DNA of 40,737 bases from Catenibacterium sp. co_0103. Lineage in GTDB: Bacteria > Bacillota_I > Bacilli_A > Erysipelotrichales > Coprobacillaceae. The notes under the pieces were generated by a model. That model had not been told where the DNA came from. It did no database searches and saw only the letters and a program-made list of their open reading frames with translations. Shown here in pieces: positions 1 through 7,229 of this stretch (position 1 is its first letter; each line of letters starts with the position of its first letter). The DNA lies in contig NZ_RCYB01000015.1 in NCBI RefSeq assembly GCF_004168205.1, forward strand, positions 1-40,737. Reading direction: 5' to 3'. The position numbers were made by a program, and so were the translations under genes.

Positions 1-219
1 AAGAGACGAGGCCACAAGAAAGCCATTATCGCAATTGCAAGAATGATGCTTGTCAGTATATACCATATGATTCTTACCGGAGGGATATTTAATCCTTCAG
101 ATTATGAATCATTTAAAAATCCTAAGCCACCTATAAAGCAACAAATTTTAACAGAAGAATCAGCGATTGAATTTCTTAAGAAATCAGGTTTTGATGTTTC
201 TAAATTAACTAAACCATAA
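1..219 (+). mobile_element. IS110-family transposase, 3' end only (runs off the left edge)
   Basis: Frame 1 is open from the first base to a TAA at 217-219, giving 72 residues. The segment GHKKAIIAIARMML followed by NPSDYESF is the typical C-terminal end of IS110/IS116/IS902 transposases, in the transposase_20 half that carries the catalytic serine region. The N-terminal DEDD half lies outside the window, so I cannot tell whether the element is intact. IS110 elements usually lack long terminal inverted repeats, and none is seen after the stop. It borders other decayed mobile genes, which fits an insertion hot spot. Confidence 0.85.
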
Positions 220-499
220 TATTCAATTATTCTATTTTTTCTAAATTGTTCAAACTTGTTTTTAAGTTTGTCTTTTTTTATAAGTTTTGATTGATTTTTG
301 TTTCACACTTCTCCTTTATTTCATCCTACTAATCATTTATGAAACATCTATGAAATATCTAAAAAAAGCAAGCGACTAAATATACTTTAGATTTACTCAA
401 GCAAAAAAGCCGGAATGTGAACTCCGGACATTGCCTTTAGACAGTTTCTGTGTAAATGCTTATGTCATTGTCTTCTATTTTAAAAGTAAGCCGTCATTT
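220..499. other. AT-rich non-coding stretch after the IS110 fragment
   Basis: No reading frame with a start and ribosome site is visible. The stretch is mostly A/T runs, and the only structured element is the minus-strand hairpin at 403-427. It may include the right flank of the IS110 element, but no boundary repeat is evident. Confidence 0.5.
403..427 (-). terminator. Rho-independent terminator (minus strand)
   Basis: Read on the minus strand, CCGGA and TCCGG arms (423-427 and 410-414) enclose an 8-base loop and are followed by a T-run (403-408). It lies downstream of the HicB-like remnant and probably terminated it. Confidence 0.6.
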
Positions 500-650
500 C
501 TAGATAAGAGTCTTAGGGATTCTCAATTTGAATTTTCCAAAATAGTCCTCAATACTATCTGGTTCACCAATCTTGATACCTTTTTCTAATGCCTCTTCAA
601 TCCATACTTTCTTTGCATCATTTGCGTATTTCCTATAGAGAAGAGATATC
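500..650 (-). pseudogene. HicB-like antitoxin remnant
   Basis: A minus-strand frame ending at TAG (500-502) reads VWIEEALEKGIKIGEP and then FGKFKLRIPKTLI. This resembles HicB antitoxins, where a W-[LI]-E-x-A-L-x-x-G-I-x-I-P-x-P block leads into a FxLRIPKSLH DNA-binding segment. The frame stops right after the IPK-x-L position, so the C-terminal ribbon-helix-helix is missing. No start codon with a ribosome site is seen upstream, and no HicA toxin remains. I read it as a decayed toxin-antitoxin or ICE cargo gene; the family call rests on motif memory only. Confidence 0.5.
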
Positions 651-864
651 TTACTGATGATGGCAAATCGTTAGGCGCTGTCAACGAGATGATGACAGAA
701 GTGAGTTTAATAATACCGACAACAATATCGTTATGGTATATTAGCTGAATAAGATAACCTATAGCAACACTTTTCTTAAATTGAACATAATGATTTTATT
801 ATTTATGCGAGCAGTTAGTCTATAAGATTGACTGCTTTTCTTATACCCGAAGAAAGGAGTTTTA
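651..864. other. Degraded intergenic sequence between mobile remnants
   Basis: A short plus-strand frame (about 642-748) contains TDDGKSLGAVNEMMTE and stops at TGA. It has no start codon with a ribosome site and I cannot assign it. The remainder is AT-rich, ending with an AAAGGAG ribosome site just before the start at 865. Confidence 0.35.
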
Positions 865-1250
865 ATGAAAGTATGGATAGAATCTAAAGGTAACAGGATT
901 CGTGCCAGTGATAAATCGCTGGTCTATTATTTCTGTATCGGCTGGCTGTTGCTCCTGTTTGTTGCGGTGTTCCTGCTACTGAATCTGCGACAGCTCCTTG
1001 TCACAGACTGGACAGACTTTAACCTGCTCCATGTCGGAATTACTTGGACTGCCTACAATTCCATTACGGTTCTGATAACGACTGGTGTTTGTGCATTGGT
1101 CGCTTTTCTCTACTACCGTTACTGATATGACCGTATCAAGCGGTTGTTACACCGACAAAAACTGGCTCGTATGATGCTGGAAAATAAATGGTATGATGCC
1201 GATACCATACAAGACTGCATTTTTTTACTGACCTACAAAGCAGATCAAGG
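865..1250 (+). pseudogene. Tn916 Orf21-like (FtsK/SpoIIIE-type coupling protein), decayed 5' fragment
   Basis: The gene opens with a good AAAGGAG site and ATG at 865. The first 86 residues carry two membrane helices (about residues 24-42 and 63-84), as in the N-terminus of Tn916 Orf21/TcpA-type conjugative coupling ATPases. An in-frame TGA at 1123-1125 interrupts it, yet the same frame continues with YDRIKRLLHRQKLARMML then ENKWY, a close match to the family. At about 1218 the frame shifts by one: the FFTDLQSRSREK segment follows in the next frame. The ATPase domain is absent. It is GC-richer than its surroundings, consistent with an imported ICE that has since been lost. Confidence 0.75.
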
Positions 1251-1302
1251 GAAAAATTCGTCTGGTTGTGTCATTTTTTTAATCGTAATAATTCACAGTC
1301 AC

Positions 1303-1339
1303 TTACACCGTGGCTAAATATAGATTATAATATAGCCAC
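1303..1339 (+). promoter_or_regulatory. Promoter with embedded palindrome for the toxin-antitoxin operon
   Basis: A -35-like TTACAC (1303-1308) and a perfect -10 TATAAT (1326-1331) are separated by 17 bp. A 7-bp inverted repeat, GTGGCTA (1310-1316) and TAGCCAC (1333-1339), flanks the -10. Type II antitoxins commonly repress their own promoter through such operators, so this is the expected autoregulation site. Confidence 0.65.
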
Positions 1340-1357
1340 AAGAAAGGAGCTGATTGT

Positions 1358-1615
1358 ATGCAGATTATTCCGATGCGTGATTTAAAAAATACGGTTGAAG
1401 TAGAACGTCGCTGTGCGGAAGAAAACGGTCCTGTATTCGTAACCAAGAATGGATACGGCAGATTGGTTGTTATGGACATTGATTATTATGAAAAAACCAT
1501 GAGAAAGATGGATGAAGCAACAACAATATTGGATGGTTTGAAAGATGTGAAATCTGGAAACACAGTAGAAGGAGACACTGCAATTTCTAATATAAGGAGC
1601 AAGTATGGCATCTAA
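1358..1615 (+). CDS. Type II antitoxin, Phd/YefM family
   Basis: This 85-residue protein starts at an ATG with an AAGGAG site 8 bases upstream. The N-terminus MQIIPMRDLKNT is the Phd/YefM beta-strand plus helix that forms the dimeric DNA-binding fold, and GPVFVTKNGYGRLVVMD is the usual second strand-turn segment. The charged C-terminal part (about residues 50-85) would be the toxin-neutralising tail. It overlaps the toxin start by 11 bases, indicating translational coupling. It likely represses its own operon through the palindrome around the -10. It is intact, unlike its mobile-element neighbours. Substrate and function are inferred from family and context. Confidence 0.85.
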   Translation: MQIIPMRDLKNTVEVERRCAEENGPVFVTKNGYGRLVVMDIDYYEKTMRKMDEATTILDGLKDVKSGNTVEGDTAISNIRSKYGI

Positions 1616-1937
1616 ATTTGGATATCGACTGACCAAAAGAGCAGAATCTGATTTAGATGGAATTGTCTCGTATATAGCAGTTGAACTTTCAACTCCACAG
1701 GCAGCATCTGATTTCGTAGACAAGTTAAAGGATAATATTGACGAAACAAGAGCTTTTCCTGAAAGTGGTTCTCCAGTAGACAATGAATTTTTACAAGTAG
1801 AAAATCTCCGAAAGAAACTGATTGGAAATTATATTATGTACTATCTTCCTGATATGAGAGAAAAAATAATTTATATCCTACGTATTGTATATGGCAAACA
1901 AAACATCACTGAAATTCATATAAAACTGGATATTTAA
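1605..1937 (+). CDS. Type II toxin, RelE/ParE superfamily
   Basis: This 110-residue protein begins inside the antitoxin gene. The N-terminal FGYRLTKRAESDLDGIVSYI is the family start: a beta strand followed by a helix with the A-x-x-D-L-x-x-I pattern of ParE/RelE toxins. The centre carries FPESGSP and NLRKKLIGNYIMYY, and the end has YILRIVYGKQN, the usual [IV]xRIxxGRR-like strand. ParE members poison gyrase and RelE members cut mRNA on ribosomes; the sequence does not settle which. All regions are present at normal length, so it may be active. No promoter of its own is seen; it should be co-transcribed with the antitoxin. Confidence 0.85.
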   Translation: MASKFGYRLTKRAESDLDGIVSYIAVELSTPQAASDFVDKLKDNIDETRAFPESGSPVDNEFLQVENLRKKLIGNYIMYYLPDMREKIIYILRIVYGKQNITEIHIKLDI

Positions 1938-2004
1938 TTACGTAAGCACCGTTCACGAGTTGATCGATGCTTTTATTTATAGATCCAGGATAAGTTCCAT
2001 TCCT

Positions 2005-2991
2005 TTATAGTGTCTTTTGCGCACTTATAGGAATAATGCCCTCTTCTTTCTCTATCAAGAAATCAGTATCATCTGTACAATATATACTCACATATTCTGT
2101 TGCTATAAGCTACTGACATATATATTGTTTACTTAGTGTATGCTCATCAAGTTTTGCTATACATCCTAATAATCCTATATCTAATAGATATAATTGAAAT
2201 GTATTGAAATCCTCATGTATTTTCAAGGGTGCTTTTACCTGTCTAACACGATTCACTATGTATATCAATCCACAATCAGCTAACCACTTAACTGCCTCAT
2301 CAAAACCTTTACCACGTTTCCCTTCATATGTATTATTAGAAATCTGTATTAGAATACTATTCCATACTTTACTTATTTTTGGACGTGTAAAATCATGTTC
2401 ATAATCTAATAGAATTCTCTTGTGTATATTGCGTACTTCATCATAACTATGATGACTCACAAAATGTTGTACAGCTTCTGGCATACCACCTACAAAATAA
2501 TAGTCCTTCAAAGCATCAATTTGTTTAGTTGCTAATAAGAATTCCTTATAGCTAAGTGGATAGAGGTTCATAAGATCTACTTTACCTACTGGAAATGATG
2601 TCCCTTGATGTAAATCAATTCCCATGAATGAACAGGCGCATACAATATACTATTCAGGTGCATTTTCATTGAAATATTTTTAAGAAGTTAAGGCTCTAGG
2701 TACTTCCTGTAATTCATCAAATATAAGAAGTGTGTTGTCAGGATCATTTTTTTTACCACTATACAGTTCCATACCTGTAATCAAACGTTTTGTATCTAAA
2801 TCATACGAAAACAAATCTTCCATAGTTACATTATCTTCAAAATTAATATAAACAGTATGAGTATAAGCTTTCTTACCAAACTCTTTCATCAGCCATGTTT
2901 TACCTACATGTCTTGCACCATGTATAATCATTGGCTTACGAATAGGCTTTTCTTTCCATTTGAATAATTCTTCTATTGCATATCGACACAT
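2005..2991 (-). pseudogene. AAA-family ATPase with DUF4143 domain, inactivated by three in-frame stops
   Basis: One minus-strand frame runs the whole length. It starts at 2991 with the P-loop GARHVGKTWL and a Walker B LLIFDEL in the N-terminal part. It is broken by TAA at 2680-2682, TAG at 2650-2652 and TAG at 2110-2112. Translation through the stops gives continuous family sequence: KYFNENAPE, then YIVCACSFMGIDLHQGTSFP, the DUF4143 domain, and after the last stop LIATEYV and TDFLIEKEEGIIPI before a final TAA at 2005-2007. The segment around 2110 also seems to lack about 15 residues that such proteins normally have. There are no frameshifts. These ATPases are common multicopy accessory genes of unknown role in gut bacteria. 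Confidence 0.85.
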
Positions 2992-3015
2992 AGAGACACC
3001 TGCCTTATTATTCCT

Positions 3016-3159
3016 TTATATCACCTTTTTACATTTTTTACAGCGAAAAAATGTGTTATCACTACACTTTTTACAACGATAAAATGTGTTACCTCTACAC
3101 TTTTTACAACGAATAAATGTGATACAACTACACTTTTTACAGCGAATAAGTGTAGTACC
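3016..3159 (-). pseudogene. Remnant of a tandem CxxC-repeat (zinc-ribbon-like) protein
   Basis: The minus-strand frame from 3159 to TAA at 3016-3018 encodes four 11-residue repeats of the form T-[FL]-x-R-C-K-K-C-x-x-x and ends CKKVI. Each unit carries one CxxC. Several differences between copies are synonymous (CGC/CGT for Arg, AAG/AAA for Lys), hinting at past coding selection. Directly upstream a TGA (3160-3162) sits where the other copies have an AGA-like codon, and before it a degenerate fifth copy reads K-C. No ATG, GTG or TTG start lies in the open part. I therefore read it as the C-terminal tail of a gene whose 5' end is gone. It could alternatively be a purely DNA-level hairpin array. 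Confidence 0.45.
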
Positions 3160-3173
3160 TCAACATTTTTGAG
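3031..3173. repeat. 33-bp tandem repeat, four full copies plus one partial
   Basis: Copies start at 3031, 3064, 3097, 3130 and (partial) 3163, with exactly 33-bp spacing and no spacers. Each unit holds a near-palindrome; the best runs 3128-3155 with perfect 8-bp arms (CTACACTT and AAGTGTAG). The 33-bp period equals 11 codons of the minus-strand CxxC frame. The array sits between the opp terminator and the broken ATPase gene. Confidence 0.92.
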
Positions 3174-3176
3174 TAT

Positions 3177-3213
3177 AAAAAAAGACTATCACACATAAGT
3201 GTCATAGTCTTTT
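3177..3213 (-). terminator. Terminator of the opp operon
   Basis: Arms 3184-3194 and 3199-3209 form an 11-bp stem with one mismatch and a 4-base loop. On the minus strand it is followed by a run of seven T. It lies a few bases after the oppF stop. Confidence 0.85.
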
Positions 3214-3217
3214 GAAG

Positions 3218-4171
3218 TTATAATTTGAAGTTTGCTGCGTCTTTCTTGAACTGTACAACATCTTCATCAGTACCTAATACAAAGTGTGTTTCAGTAATCT
3301 GATGCTGAGTACCAGCCGCATAATCAAGACCACTTGTTTCATAATCATAAGAGAATGATTTTCTTACCTTCTCTACTCTTGGGTTAGAATGAGGGATGGC
3401 AGATAATAATGATCTTGTATATGGATGGAGAGGATTACTAAAGATTTCATCTGCAGTTCCTGTTTCTACTAAGTGACCTAAATGTAATACACCAATTCTA
3501 TCAGAGATGTATTTAACCATTGATAAGTCATGAGCGATGAATAAGTAAGCAGCACCTGTTTCTTTCTGCATCTTCTTCATTAGGTTTACAACCTGTGCCT
3601 GAATAGATACATCTAGGGCTGAGATTGCTTCATCAGCAATGATTAGATCAGGGTTCATAATTAAGGCTCTTGCGATACCAATACGCTGTCTCTGACCACC
3701 AGAGAACTGGTGTGGGAAACGGTTCGCATGTTCTTTTGATAGACCTACCATCTCAAGAATCTTATAAACCTTTTCTTCTCTTTCTTTTTCATCTTTATAA
3801 TCATGATGAATATCAAGACCCTGAGCAATAATATCAATAACCTTCTTACGAGGGTTTAAACAAGCCATTGGATCCTGGAAAATCATAGCCATCTTAGTAC
3901 GTAATGTCTTAAGAGCTTTCTTAGACATCTTACCAGTGATATCTTCACCTTCGAAGATGATCTGACCATCAGTTGGATCATATAATCTAATAATGGCACG
4001 ACCAGTAGTAGATTTACCTGAACCAGATTCACCTACTAAACCATATGTTTCACCTGGCATGATTTTGAATGAAATACCATCAACGGCTTTTACAGTAAAC
4101 TTTCTAGTTGGATAGAAATACTGTTTTAAATTCTTGACTTCAAGAATTGGAGTCTGACTATTCTTGTCCAT
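3218..4171 (-). CDS. oppF: Oligopeptide ABC transporter ATP-binding protein OppF
   Basis: This is one of the two cytoplasmic ATPases that power peptide import. It shows Walker [10 protein letters not shown] (about residue 50), a Q-loop [12 protein letters not shown], the signature [15 protein letters not shown], Walker B LIIADEA followed by ISALD, and the H-loop IAHDLS. The C-terminal extension after [13 protein letters not shown] is typical of Opp/Dpp ATPases. I choose the ATG at 4171 (317 residues, MDKNSQ) because AGAAGGTG lies about 9 bases upstream; an in-frame GTG at 4183 would sit on top of that site. The gene overlaps the end of oppD by 14 bases. Walker B has Ala where Pro is usual (DEA versus DEP), probably harmless. 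Confidence 0.93.
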   Translation of the reverse strand: MDKNSQTPILEVKNLKQYFYPTRKFTVKAVDGISFKIMPGETYGLVGESGSGKSTTGRAIIRLYDPTDGQIIFEGEDITGKMSKKALKTLRTKMAMIFQDPMACLNPRKKVIDIIAQGLDIHHDYKDEKEREEKVYKILEMVGLSKEHANRFPHQFSGGQRQRIGIARALIMNPDLIIADEAISALDVSIQAQVVNLMKKMQKETGAAYLFIAHDLSMVKYISDRIGVLHLGHLVETGTADEIFSNPLHPYTRSLLSAIPHSNPRVEKVRKSFSYDYETSGLDYAAGTQHQITETHFVLGTDEDVVQFKKDAANFKL

Positions 4172-5258
4172 TATTTGGTACACCTTCTTTCATCATGTTA
4201 TCGATTCTCTTTCTTAATGCTTCAGGCATTTCTACCTTTGGCGCATTTGGATGCATTAACCAGCTGGCTACCTTATGAGTTGTAGAACCTTCTACTTTGA
4301 ACATAGGTGGTTCAATTCTCTTATCGATATTTAATGCATATTTATTACGTGGTGCGAATGCATCACCTTTGATTTCTTTTGTAACGTTTGGTGGTGAACC
4401 AGGAATTGTATATAATTCTGGATCATCAGTATTTAAATCAGGCATTGCTGATAAAAGACCCCAAGTATATGGATGTAAAGGTCTGTAGAAGATATCTTCG
4501 ATAGAACCTGTTTCTACAATCTTACCTGCATACATAACGTTTACGAAGTCAGCTACCTTAGCAACTACACCTAAGTCATGTGTGATATAAATAACTGAAA
4601 TACCTTTTTTCTTCTGTAAGTCCTGAATTAATTCAAGGATCTTAGCCTGGATAGTTACATCTAGGGCTGTTGTAGGTTCGTCACAGATTAATACATATGG
4701 ATCACATGATAAAGCGATTGCGATAACAACACGCTGTCTCATACCACCAGATAACTGGTGAGGGTAGTTCTTCATACGTTTTTCTGCATTTGTGATTCCT
4801 ACTTCTTCAAGAAGTTCTACAGCCTTTTTATATGCTTCTTCTTTAGATGTTCCATAATGATACATCATTGGTTCCATGATCTGTTTACCAATTGTCATTG
4901 TTGGGTCTAGAGAAGTCATTGGATCCTGGAAGACCATCGCAATCTTACGACCACGGATTTCCTTCTGGATTTCCTTTTCTGTCATCTTAGTGATATCTAC
5001 TGTATGTTTTTCATCAGTATCTGAATCATGCCAAGTATAGTCGATTGAACCACTTTCAATACTACCATTCTTAGCTAAGATACCCATGATAGCTTTTGTA
5101 GTAACTGATTTACCCGAACCAGATTCACCTACAATCGCAATTGTTTCTCCTTTATAAAGGTCTAAGTTAACACCACGGATGGCATTCACTTTCTTACCTT
5201 CAATCTTAAAGGAGATATTTAAGTCTCTGATTTTTAAAATTCTTTCTCTGTCAGCCAT
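4158..5258 (-). CDS. oppD: Oligopeptide ABC transporter ATP-binding protein OppD
   Basis: This 366-residue partner ATPase of OppF has Walker [11 protein letters not shown]-loop FQDPMTSLDPTM, signature LSGGMRQRVVIAIAL, Walker B VLICDEP then TTALD, and H-loop YITHDLG. After these comes the Opp/Dpp C-terminal domain (LHPYTWGLLSAMPDL, then IPGSPPNV). The start at 5258 has AAGGAGATG upstream and lies two bases past the oppC stop. A long acidic insert between Walker A and the Q-loop (YTWHDSDTDEKHTVDIT) is unusual but in frame. It works at the membrane with OppB and OppC. Confidence 0.93.
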   Translation of the reverse strand: MADRERILKIRDLNISFKIEGKKVNAIRGVNLDLYKGETIAIVGESGSGKSVTTKAIMGILAKNGSIESGSIDYTWHDSDTDEKHTVDITKMTEKEIQKEIRGRKIAMVFQDPMTSLDPTMTIGKQIMEPMMYHYGTSKEEAYKKAVELLEEVGITNAEKRMKNYPHQLSGGMRQRVVIAIALSCDPYVLICDEPTTALDVTIQAKILELIQDLQKKKGISVIYITHDLGVVAKVADFVNVMYAGKIVETGSIEDIFYRPLHPYTWGLLSAMPDLNTDDPELYTIPGSPPNVTKEIKGDAFAPRNKYALNIDKRIEPPMFKVEGSTTHKVASWLMHPNAPKVEMPEALRKRIDNMMKEGVPNNGQE

Positions 5259-5260
5259 AA

Positions 5261-6193
5261 TTACATCTCCTTCATAGTAGGATCAAGTGCATCTCTTAAA
5301 CCATCACCTAATAAGTTGAATCCTAACATCAATACTGCAAGGATAATAGCTGGGATAGTCATCTGAGTTGGATATACTGTGAACACTTCGAAACCTGAGT
5401 TGATCAAAGTACCAAGTGAAGCCTGAGGTACAGTTAAACCTAAACCAACGAATGCTAGATATGCTTCATAGAATATTGCATTTGGGATAGTCATCATAGA
5501 CATGATGATTAACTGACCAAAGATGTTTGGTAAGATTTCCTTGAATAAGATAAAGATATTGCTTGCACCTAATGTTCTAGAAGCAAGAATGAATTCATCT
5601 TCCTTGATTTTTAATACCTGTGCTCTTGTGATACGAGACATAGGAATCCATTCAGTGAAGATTAACGCAAGAATAACGGTATATAAAGAAGGCTTTAATA
5701 CTGTTAAAAGAATAGTTAATACTACTAGTGTTGGGATAGAGTTGATGATTTCCTGAATTCTCTGAAGGACAGAGTCAATTAAACCACCAAAGTAACCAGA
5801 AATTAAACCATAAGTCATACCAACTACGATATCAATAACTACTGCAACTAATGCGATAATTAATGAAATACGAGTACCCTGCCATGTTCTTACGAACAAG
5901 TCACGGCCATATTTATCAGTACCAAAGAAATGAGTACCATTTGGAAAAATATTCGCAATACTTGTATCAATTGCATCATATTTCCAATGAGAAATCATTG
6001 GTACAAAGATAGCAAGTAAAGCAATGATAATAATACAAGCTAAACCAAAGATTGCACCTTTGTTCTGAGTAAAACGGTAAACAACGTCTTTCCAAGCAGG
6101 TCTTGCAGGAGCAACTTCATCAATGTTGATATTCTGTTTATCACCGATAAACTCAAAATCATCTGGCAAAAATTCATATTTCTTGTCATCCAT
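5261..6193 (-). CDS. oppC: Oligopeptide ABC transporter permease OppC
   Basis: This 310-residue inner-membrane permease has a soluble N-terminus of about 45 residues, then six predicted helices starting near GAIFGLACIIIIALLAIFV. The DppC/OppC loop signature EAYLAFVGLGL-x-x-PQASLG is present, as is the coupling-helix region ITRAQVLKIKEDEFILASR-x-LGAS that contacts the ATPases. The start at 6193 follows the oppB stop by one base, with AGGGGG upstream. It forms the translocation pore with OppB. Confidence 0.93.
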   Translation of the reverse strand: MDDKKYEFLPDDFEFIGDKQNINIDEVAPARPAWKDVVYRFTQNKGAIFGLACIIIIALLAIFVPMISHWKYDAIDTSIANIFPNGTHFFGTDKYGRDLFVRTWQGTRISLIIALVAVVIDIVVGMTYGLISGYFGGLIDSVLQRIQEIINSIPTLVVLTILLTVLKPSLYTVILALIFTEWIPMSRITRAQVLKIKEDEFILASRTLGASNIFILFKEILPNIFGQLIIMSMMTIPNAIFYEAYLAFVGLGLTVPQASLGTLINSGFEVFTVYPTQMTIPAIILAVLMLGFNLLGDGLRDALDPTMKEM

Positions 6194-6194
6194 C

Positions 6195-7142
6195 TTAGTT
6201 GTCCCCCTTTCCTAAACGGATACGTGGATCGATAATACCATAAGATACATCGATTACTAACATCATAACGATATACATGAATGCATATAAGAATGAACAT
6301 GCAACGATGATGTTGTAGTCATTGGCACGAATACTGTTAATTAATAGCTTACCTAAACCTGGTACAGAACAGATCTGTTCTACTACCATTGTACCAGTCA
6401 TCAAGTTAACTAGGATTGGACCTAAGATAGTGATTACTGGGATTAAGGCATTACGTAATGCATGCTTGAAGATTAATGTCTTACGATCTAAACCTTTAGC
6501 CATTGCAAGAGTCATATATTCACTATTTAATACAGAAATCATTTCTGTACGAGTGAAACGAGCTACGTTGGCAATAACGCTCATAGATAAAGCGATAACT
6601 GGCAATATAGATGAGAAGATTGGATTCATATCATCATACATTGTTGGCAAGATACGAAGATCATTACTGAACAAGATAACAAGTAATAATGCGAATACGA
6701 ATGATGGGATAGATACACCTAAGATAGAAATAATAGTTGCGATTGTATCCCAAATAGTGTTCTTGTTTAATGCAGCAACGATACCAAGTAACATACCTAC
6801 TAATGTACCTAAGATACATGCAGCGATACCATAAGCAAATGAGATCTTAGCTGCGTCAAATACTAATTCAGAAACATTCTGATCTTTGTATAAAACATAA
6901 GAAACACCGAAATCGCCTGATAACATATTCTTTAAGTATGTACCATACTGTACTAGAACTGGCTTATCAAGACCATATTTTGCCATAATGACTTTCTGCT
7001 GTTCTGGACTCAACTTTTCTGAGTTGAATGGAGAACCTGGCATACAACGAGTCATAATGAACAGAACTGTTAGTATAACAAATAGAGTAATTGCTGAAAT
7101 AAGCAATCTCTTTAAGATATACCTAATCATGGATTTATCCAT
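6195..7142 (-). CDS. oppB: Oligopeptide ABC transporter permease OppB
   Basis: This permease has the expected family layout: first helix RLLISAITLFVILTVLFIM, the large outside loop (MPGSPF, LSPEQ), and the coupling region RTEMISVLNSEYMTLAMAKGL. The C-terminal motif EQICSVPGLGKLLINSI is conserved. I choose the ATG at 7142 (MDKSMIRYIL, 315 residues) because an AAAGGTG site sits about 10 bases before it; the longer reading from 7181 would start inside the upstream hairpin region. The leader between oppA and this gene carries a strong hairpin that may set its level below oppA. Confidence 0.92.
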   Translation of the reverse strand: MDKSMIRYILKRLLISAITLFVILTVLFIMTRCMPGSPFNSEKLSPEQQKVIMAKYGLDKPVLVQYGTYLKNMLSGDFGVSYVLYKDQNVSELVFDAAKISFAYGIAACILGTLVGMLLGIVAALNKNTIWDTIATIISILGVSIPSFVFALLLVILFSNDLRILPTMYDDMNPIFSSILPVIALSMSVIANVARFTRTEMISVLNSEYMTLAMAKGLDRKTLIFKHALRNALIPVITILGPILVNLMTGTMVVEQICSVPGLGKLLINSIRANDYNIIVACSFLYAFMYIVMMLVIDVSYGIIDPRIRLGKGDN

Positions 7143-7164
7143 ATAAATATCACACCTTTCATTT

Positions 7165-7202
7165 AAAAAAGAAGAACACATTATAGCAAGAGCTATAATG
7201 TG
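7165..7202 (-). terminator. Intercistronic hairpin/attenuator between oppA and oppB
   Basis: Perfect 11-bp arms (7177-7187 and 7192-7202) enclose a 4-base loop. On the minus strand they are followed by TTCTTC and six T (7165-7170). It lies after the oppA stop and before the oppB ribosome site. It would allow partial termination or protect oppA mRNA, as commonly seen after binding-protein genes. Confidence 0.75.
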
Positions 7203-7229
7203 TTTATTCTCACTATGTTCTGTTTATTC

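Noticed and set aside
865..1125. Intact 86-residue membrane protein
   Set aside because: Family sequence continues past the TGA and again after a frameshift, so it is the 5' part of a broken Orf21-like gene.
1382..1783. 133-residue minus-strand frame across the toxin-antitoxin genes
   Set aside because: It is antisense to two recognisable genes and has no ribosome site or family resemblance.
3031..3173. CRISPR array
   Set aside because: Copies are directly adjacent at a fixed 33-bp period with no unique spacers, and no cas genes are nearby.
6322..6834. 170-residue plus-strand reading frame inside oppB
   Set aside because: It is antisense to a well-supported permease gene, has no ribosome site, and its composition mirrors the opposite strand's codon pattern.
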